Shown: positions 38,784-43,060 of the stretch, piece after piece
How the letters are laid out: the number at the start of each line of letters is the position of its first letter
Numbering within the stretch: position 1 is the stretch's first letter
NCBI GenBank assembly: GCA_023091735.1
Contig: JALKBU010000397.1
Span: 1 to 43,060, forward strand
Direction of reading: 5' to 3'
Source of the DNA: Trichomonas tenax
Lineage: Eukaryota; Parabasalia; Trichomonadida; Trichomonadidae
Length of the DNA stretch: 43,060 nucleotides
Program-made: the position numbers and the translations under genes
Notes under the pieces: model-generated
Databases searched by the model: none
What the model was told of the DNA's origin: nothing
What the model saw: only the letters and a program-made list of their open reading frames with translations

Positions 38784-41700
38784 TTAATCATAAGTTCTAA
38801 CACCAATAGAATCCTCGCGAGCACCATTATATTGATTGATACACAAAAGGATTCGATCAACAAGACGCATAAGTGTTTCTGGACCATCAGGAAGCTTGTT
38901 ATCGTTGATCAATGCCCTCAAGTTTTCCAACTCTGCAATTGTTGAATCTTCATTCTTCTGCGTCTGTGCTTCTGTGAATCTCCACTCCTTCTTGTGTTTT
39001 TCAAGAGAGGAAAGCTGCTTCTTGAGGTCGCTGACTTCTTCTCGCATTGTCTTCTTTCCAATTTTTGCCATTGCAAGTTCTTTCCTCAGCCGGACATTGT
39101 CATCAATTGCATCCTGAAGATTCTGTGATACAACAAGAGGAACAGAAGTTGATGACTTTGATTTAATAGCTGATGCATCATTCTTTGCAGCAAAGGCTGC
39201 TTTATATTGTTCAATCTGTCTGTCTAATTCTTCACCAATACTTTTTGCTGAAGCTAATTTTGCTTGTGCTTCGAGTAATTGCGTTTTCGTTGTTATCATA
39301 TCATTAATTGTGTTGTTCATTGCTACCATATACTTTGTGTATTCGACATCCAAGCCCGGAGCTGCTTCTGCTTCAATCTTTACAGTAGAAAGAATCTCAA
39401 CTTTTGCAGCGAGGAGAGCTCTCAACTGATTGATTTGCTTTGAGTTTTCTCTTGTTTTCGCAATATTATTAGGAACAACTTCAGCAAGTTTCGTTGTTAT
39501 GCGTTCAATAGCTGCGTTGTATTCGCCAACGAGTGCCTCACCTTGTGTTCTAAGCTCGTTTGAAAGTGGATATGAGAAAAATTCATCAAACATCGAATGT
39601 ATTTGAGATCCATTTGTTATCAGAGGTGGAAGGAACTCATCCAAGCCGCTAGAGCAGATTTCGCTGAGAGGAATAGCAAATTGAGGACATGCAAATCCGA
39701 ATACACGAGCGACACGTATTGTTAGAACATTACCAATTAAAGTAAATTGATTCATACTGGCCATTCCAAACATAAGCTTCAACGCCGACTGTAGTTCATC
39801 GAATGCAGCTGAAACTTCCTCTGATGGATGCATTCGTTGAATCAATGCGAAAGAATTGTCACTTATTACATTTGCATTTGTAATTATAGCATTAGGATCA
39901 CTTGTAATGGCCATTGCATTAGAAGCTTTGATGATTTGAGCAATTATATCTGAGCAACTTGCAGGAGGAACGCAGTTTGTTGTAGAAATAGAAGAAAATA
40001 AAACAGAAATAGCGGGAATAAGGCGCTGTCGAGTGACTTCTAAAAGAGTTATGTGAATAGAATCCTTCGCAAGAACATATCCATCTTTAAGAGATTCAAG
40101 ATATGAAGGTTCAACTGACTGGAACAACATCAACTCTTGGCTTGTTATTATATGAATGAGATTGCCAAATTCATTGACTCTGTCTGTCTGCACTTCAGGC
40201 ATTGCTGCTAAGAATTTGGTAAATGCAGAATAGAAATTGATTGCTAAGCAGAGGTGAGTTGTTTGGAGACTTCCATCCTTTGTTGCAGCAATTCTATGGA
40301 CAGATTCGATCATCTTTTGAACAGAATCTGCAATATTGATGAAGAACGAAACTATCGTCCATTTCGTCCTTAAAAGATCAGCAATAGCATATGAGTGATC
40401 TTCAGCAATCTTAAATAAGTTTTCTGATAGAGCTGTGACATCCGCGAACTTTGATGCAGCAGCTACATGATAAACAGCAGACTCAAGATTAGTAAAAGTC
40501 TGAATAAACTTGGGATCTGTCTTTCGTGAAGTGTGAAGATATGCCAAAATGATTCTCTTCATATTCATCAAAGTTAAAATCGCTTTGAGTAAATGATCAG
40601 AATAGTCAAGTATTGGAATAACATTAACAATTCCAAGAGATTGCTGTTGGAAATTCTCGATGTCGTCTAAAAATAGATATTTGAAGTAACTGACAAAGAA
40701 TGTTAATAACCTTTCATAGTGAAATTCAGGAATAAGTTTCTTACGCATGAATTGAACGACCTTCGAAACAAGTCCAATCATTGGATCTCTTATTTTCTCC
40801 GGAGGTTTAACAATATGTGTTTTGGAATTTTCTGTCATCTGAACAGCTGCATATAAGTCGTAATAAATAGTCTTAAACTTGATCCTCATGTTGACATCTT
40901 CAAGTGCATTTGCGAGTTCACCAACTTTCCTCATAAGAGCATCGCTTTTATACAGCATCTGTATGCTGCTTGCTGGTATCAAAGCTTGCTCTGCTACTGA
41001 TATAACTTGTCCAACTTCATTCATTTTCTCGTTAATCTTCTGCGAGATTTCATCAACCATTAAAACAGAGTTAATGCAAACAGGATCTGGGAGAATAGAA
41101 ATAATTGGAAACAGAGTTTCAGCAAATGGTCTTTTGAGCGTAAATTCTATGTTTGTGCCACAAACATCCAAAAACAAACTAAACCATTCCATGAAAGGTC
41201 CGTTGAGCTCTTTCTTGGGGAATAATGTTTCCCATGTCTTAATAATTGATTTCAACGAAAGGATATAATCACGAAGCTGAACAAGGAAAGAAGTTTGAGG
41301 ATCAATTATTCCTATTTGCTTTGATAACGCTGACTTAATTACTCCGCCCATTTCTTTAATGTGGTTTCCAAACAATTGGCATTGAAGTGTTGAATTATGC
41401 TTTTGGCACAAAGCTAAAAATTCTCCATTGATATAGTCTTTGTTTTCGAGCTTGATGTGTGCTTGCGTATTAATGAAGTAAACATATCGATAGAAAGCTG
41501 CAATGCATTGATCTTGTGTTTTCACGAGTGTCTCTGTGTAGTAATTATACTCTTTTAACACACGACGTGTTGCAGTGAAGTTTTCTTGATTAGATAACTG
41601 TGTATTGATGATTTTATTCAGTCCTTCAAGAATTTGATCTTCTTGCGCTGAATTTCTCGAAACTTGATATTCTTCTGTTGCTTTGATGAGTTCTTTGAGT

Positions 41701-42752
41701 AATTCTTGGTCTGTCATTCCTTTTCTATTGATTTCTGTGTATTGCTTTGAGATTGTAAAAATTTTCGAGAACGTATTTTCTGGTTGGATATTATTTTCAC
41801 GAATCAACCGAAGCTCATATAACATCAATTCTGGGATCTGATTTATGAATGTCATTATGTTTACAGACTTAAATTGCAAAGGATCAAGTGAAAAATTCTT
41901 TTGAATCACAAAAGAATTGATTTTTTGTGCCTCTTCCATAGCGTCCAACGTAGAAATGGCCGACTTGATTATCATCATAAGCTGTTGAATGAACTCATTT
42001 TGTCGAAGAATATCTTGATTTTTTCTATGTGGATGCAAATCATTGTTAATCGCATTGATCATATCTGAAGCAGCGTTCAAGTGATCTTTTATTGAATCGT
42101 TTGTTCTCACTCTCATTAAATCTGCATTTAATTCGTTTAATTTTTGATTTAATCTTTCATAAAGGTTCTGATCCGGAATAATTAATGCTATATTGTTGAG
42201 GTAATCATCAAATCTATTCGTATAGCTTTCAAAATCGATTTGTAAAATAAGCATTCGAAATTCGTTGAAATATATGTAAAATTGTTTCCAAATATTTATG
42301 AAATCGTCAATCTTCGGCATGGTGGAGGGATTTACGATCATTTTAAGGTAGAAAGAATGAAGCGTGATGAAGAATGAAAAACAACGCGAGATTGTGACCG
42401 GTGTGAATGGTGTTCTTAAGAAGTAAATTGTCGCATGGTTCATGAAGTCCTCAAATGCCTGTGTAAACTTCTCAGAATTCACTGTATAAGGAACTTTAAA
42501 TATTGGTTGTGGGTCAATCTGCGTTTTAAATTGATGAATTGCTGAAACTGACTCCAAAATACACTTTAAGCCCGCACTGTAGAACTGTTGCATATTGTTG
42601 ACGCTGAGAATATAGCGATTTTTGGATAAAACTTCCTGAATTGAGAACCCTTGCGAGTGCAGATGGAAAAGGAATATAGACAATTGTTTTTCAAGGTTGT
42701 AAAGACGTGGATCGAGGGGATGGAAAGTGTCTATTTCCCGCAATTTCGACAT
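38784..42752 (-). CDS. Large all-helical protein with C-terminal coiled coil, unknown function
   Basis: This encodes 1322 residues from the first ATG, 42752-42750; the open frame extends to 42785 only through a TTG. The sequence is helical throughout, with no beta-rich domain, no transmembrane segment and no catalytic motif. Residues about 1-1080 consist of long amphipathic helices. This recalls helical-bundle proteins such as vinculin/talin, or tether and exocyst rods, in texture only. Residues about 1120-1290 form a coiled coil with clear heptads (TTKTQLLEAQAKLASAKSIG, then RLRKELAMAKIGKKTMREEV), and the last 30 residues are a helical tail. It is likely a structural or adaptor protein of the cytoskeleton or vesicle traffic. 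The start is supported by an AAAAAGTGAGA element about 20 bases upstream. Confidence 0.85.
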   Translation of the reverse strand: MSKLREIDTFHPLDPRLYNLEKQLSIFLFHLHSQGFSIQEVLSKNRYILSVNNMQQFYSAGLKCILESVSAIHQFKTQIDPQPIFKVPYTVNSEKFTQAFEDFMNHATIYFLRTPFTPVTISRCFSFFITLHSFYLKMIVNPSTMPKIDDFINIWKQFYIYFNEFRMLILQIDFESYTNRFDDYLNNIALIIPDQNLYERLNQKLNELNADLMRVRTNDSIKDHLNAASDMINAINNDLHPHRKNQDILRQNEFIQQLMMIIKSAISTLDAMEEAQKINSFVIQKNFSLDPLQFKSVNIMTFINQIPELMLYELRLIRENNIQPENTFSKIFTISKQYTEINRKGMTDQELLKELIKATEEYQVSRNSAQEDQILEGLNKIINTQLSNQENFTATRRVLKEYNYYTETLVKTQDQCIAAFYRYVYFINTQAHIKLENKDYINGEFLALCQKHNSTLQCQLFGNHIKEMGGVIKSALSKQIGIIDPQTSFLVQLRDYILSLKSIIKTWETLFPKKELNGPFMEWFSLFLDVCGTNIEFTLKRPFAETLFPIISILPDPVCINSVLMVDEISQKINEKMNEVGQVISVAEQALIPASSIQMLYKSDALMRKVGELANALEDVNMRIKFKTIYYDLYAAVQMTENSKTHIVKPPEKIRDPMIGLVSKVVQFMRKKLIPEFHYERLLTFFVSYFKYLFLDDIENFQQQSLGIVNVIPILDYSDHLLKAILTLMNMKRIILAYLHTSRKTDPKFIQTFTNLESAVYHVAAASKFADVTALSENLFKIAEDHSYAIADLLRTKWTIVSFFINIADSVQKMIESVHRIAATKDGSLQTTHLCLAINFYSAFTKFLAAMPEVQTDRVNEFGNLIHIITSQELMLFQSVEPSYLESLKDGYVLAKDSIHITLLEVTRQRLIPAISVLFSSISTTNCVPPASCSDIIAQIIKASNAMAITSDPNAIITNANVISDNSFALIQRMHPSEEVSAAFDELQSALKLMFGMASMNQFTLIGNVLTIRVARVFGFACPQFAIPLSEICSSGLDEFLPPLITNGSQIHSMFDEFFSYPLSNELRTQGEALVGEYNAAIERITTKLAEVVPNNIAKTRENSKQINQLRALLAAKVEILSTVKIEAEAAPGLDVEYTKYMVAMNNTINDMITTKTQLLEAQAKLASAKSIGEELDRQIEQYKAAFAAKNDASAIKSKSSTSVPLVVSQNLQDAIDDNVRLRKELAMAKIGKKTMREEVSDLKKQLSSLEKHKKEWRFTEAQTQKNEDSTIAELENLRALINDNKLPDGPETLMRLVDRILLCINQYNGAREDSIGVRTYD

Positions 42753-42770
42753 CAAAACAACCTCAAAATT

Positions 42771-42781
42771 TCTCACTTTTT
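42771..42781 (-). promoter_or_regulatory. AAAAAGTGAGA element 5' of the large helical gene
   Basis: On the minus strand, 42781-42771 reads AAAAAGTGAGA, ending 18 bases before the ATG at 42752. It matches the AAAGTGA core seen upstream of 18987 and in the array at 4153-4349, with G in place of C after GTGA. This is a weak match. Confidence 0.3.
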
Positions 42782-43060
42782 CCAATCTGTTTTATTTATT
42801 TTCTTAAATGCTTTTAACCCATATACATACTCTCTATGCTTTCCTCATTTCACTTAAAATTATTCGCTGAATACATTCTATTTGCAAAATGCAACTAATT
42901 GGCGTCACTGAATTTTCTACGTCTACTCAAACATCTCGATTTTTCTCCGCCAGTATGAATATTTAAGGTCTAATTTTGGTGGCAAATGAAAAATTTTCCA
43001 ATCTAAAATGCTGTGGATATATAAAGCATGAAAAATATATTATTTAATATTATATCAAAA

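Overview
This looks like a stretch of nuclear genome from a trichomonad parasite, most likely Tritrichomonas foetus or a close relative. The evidence is as follows. The DNA is AT-rich. Nearly all long genes read through without introns and have very short leaders. One gene has an almost perfect trichomonad initiator (Inr) at its start codon. Decayed copies of surface-protein families typical of trichomonads are present: GP63-like M8 metallopeptidase, BspA-like leucine-rich repeats, glycine-rich ALK/LTK-like, and a discoidin-like C-terminal domain. The species call is inference; the lineage call is firmer.

Layout. 1-2008: a possible promoter cluster at the left edge, a tRNA-Tyr(GUA) gene with a short intron, a decayed coding remnant and otherwise no gene. 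2009-7695: a divergent Hsp70-like protein, then a large PH/RasGAP-like protein with a low-complexity tail. 7813-11020: two dead surface-protein genes (GP63-like and BspA-like). 11532-11900: a small Cys-containing protein under a classical Inr. 13713-16832: a long coiled-coil protein. 17217-18128: a glycine-rich pseudogene broken only by nonsense codons. 18751-20425: a small membrane protein and an Mo25/CAB39 homologue. About 21180-22650: a dead surface protein. 22729-28028: a SENP8/Ulp1-like protease, a SHIPPO/STPG-type flagellar protein and an importin-beta-like karyopherin. 29465-34747: a Kelch/coiled-coil protein, a coiled-coil protein and proteasome lid subunit Rpn12. 34798-38783: a 4-kb gene-poor stretch with one remnant. 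38784-42752: a 1322-residue helical protein of unknown function.

The intact genes are ordinary housekeeping or cytoskeletal genes (folding, proteasome, nuclear transport, deconjugation, kinase scaffolding, flagellum). They are interleaved with a graveyard of surface-protein genes.

Two signals stand out. First, the RasGAP-like gene carries a perfectly phased A AAA AAA heptamer at 6321-6327. It opens into a 172-codon -1 frame encoding an acidic, Ser/Asp-rich tail whose codons look more native than those of the zero frame. The zero frame nevertheless stays open and continues into a basic tail. This is a candidate programmed -1 frameshift or dual-coding region; a homopolymer error is the main alternative. 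Second, a short element, roughly TTTACRTGWCA or TGTAAAGTGWCA, sits immediately 5' of many intact genes. It forms arrays upstream of 4375 and 23628. It is not the Inr and may be an alternative core-promoter or activator element in this genome.
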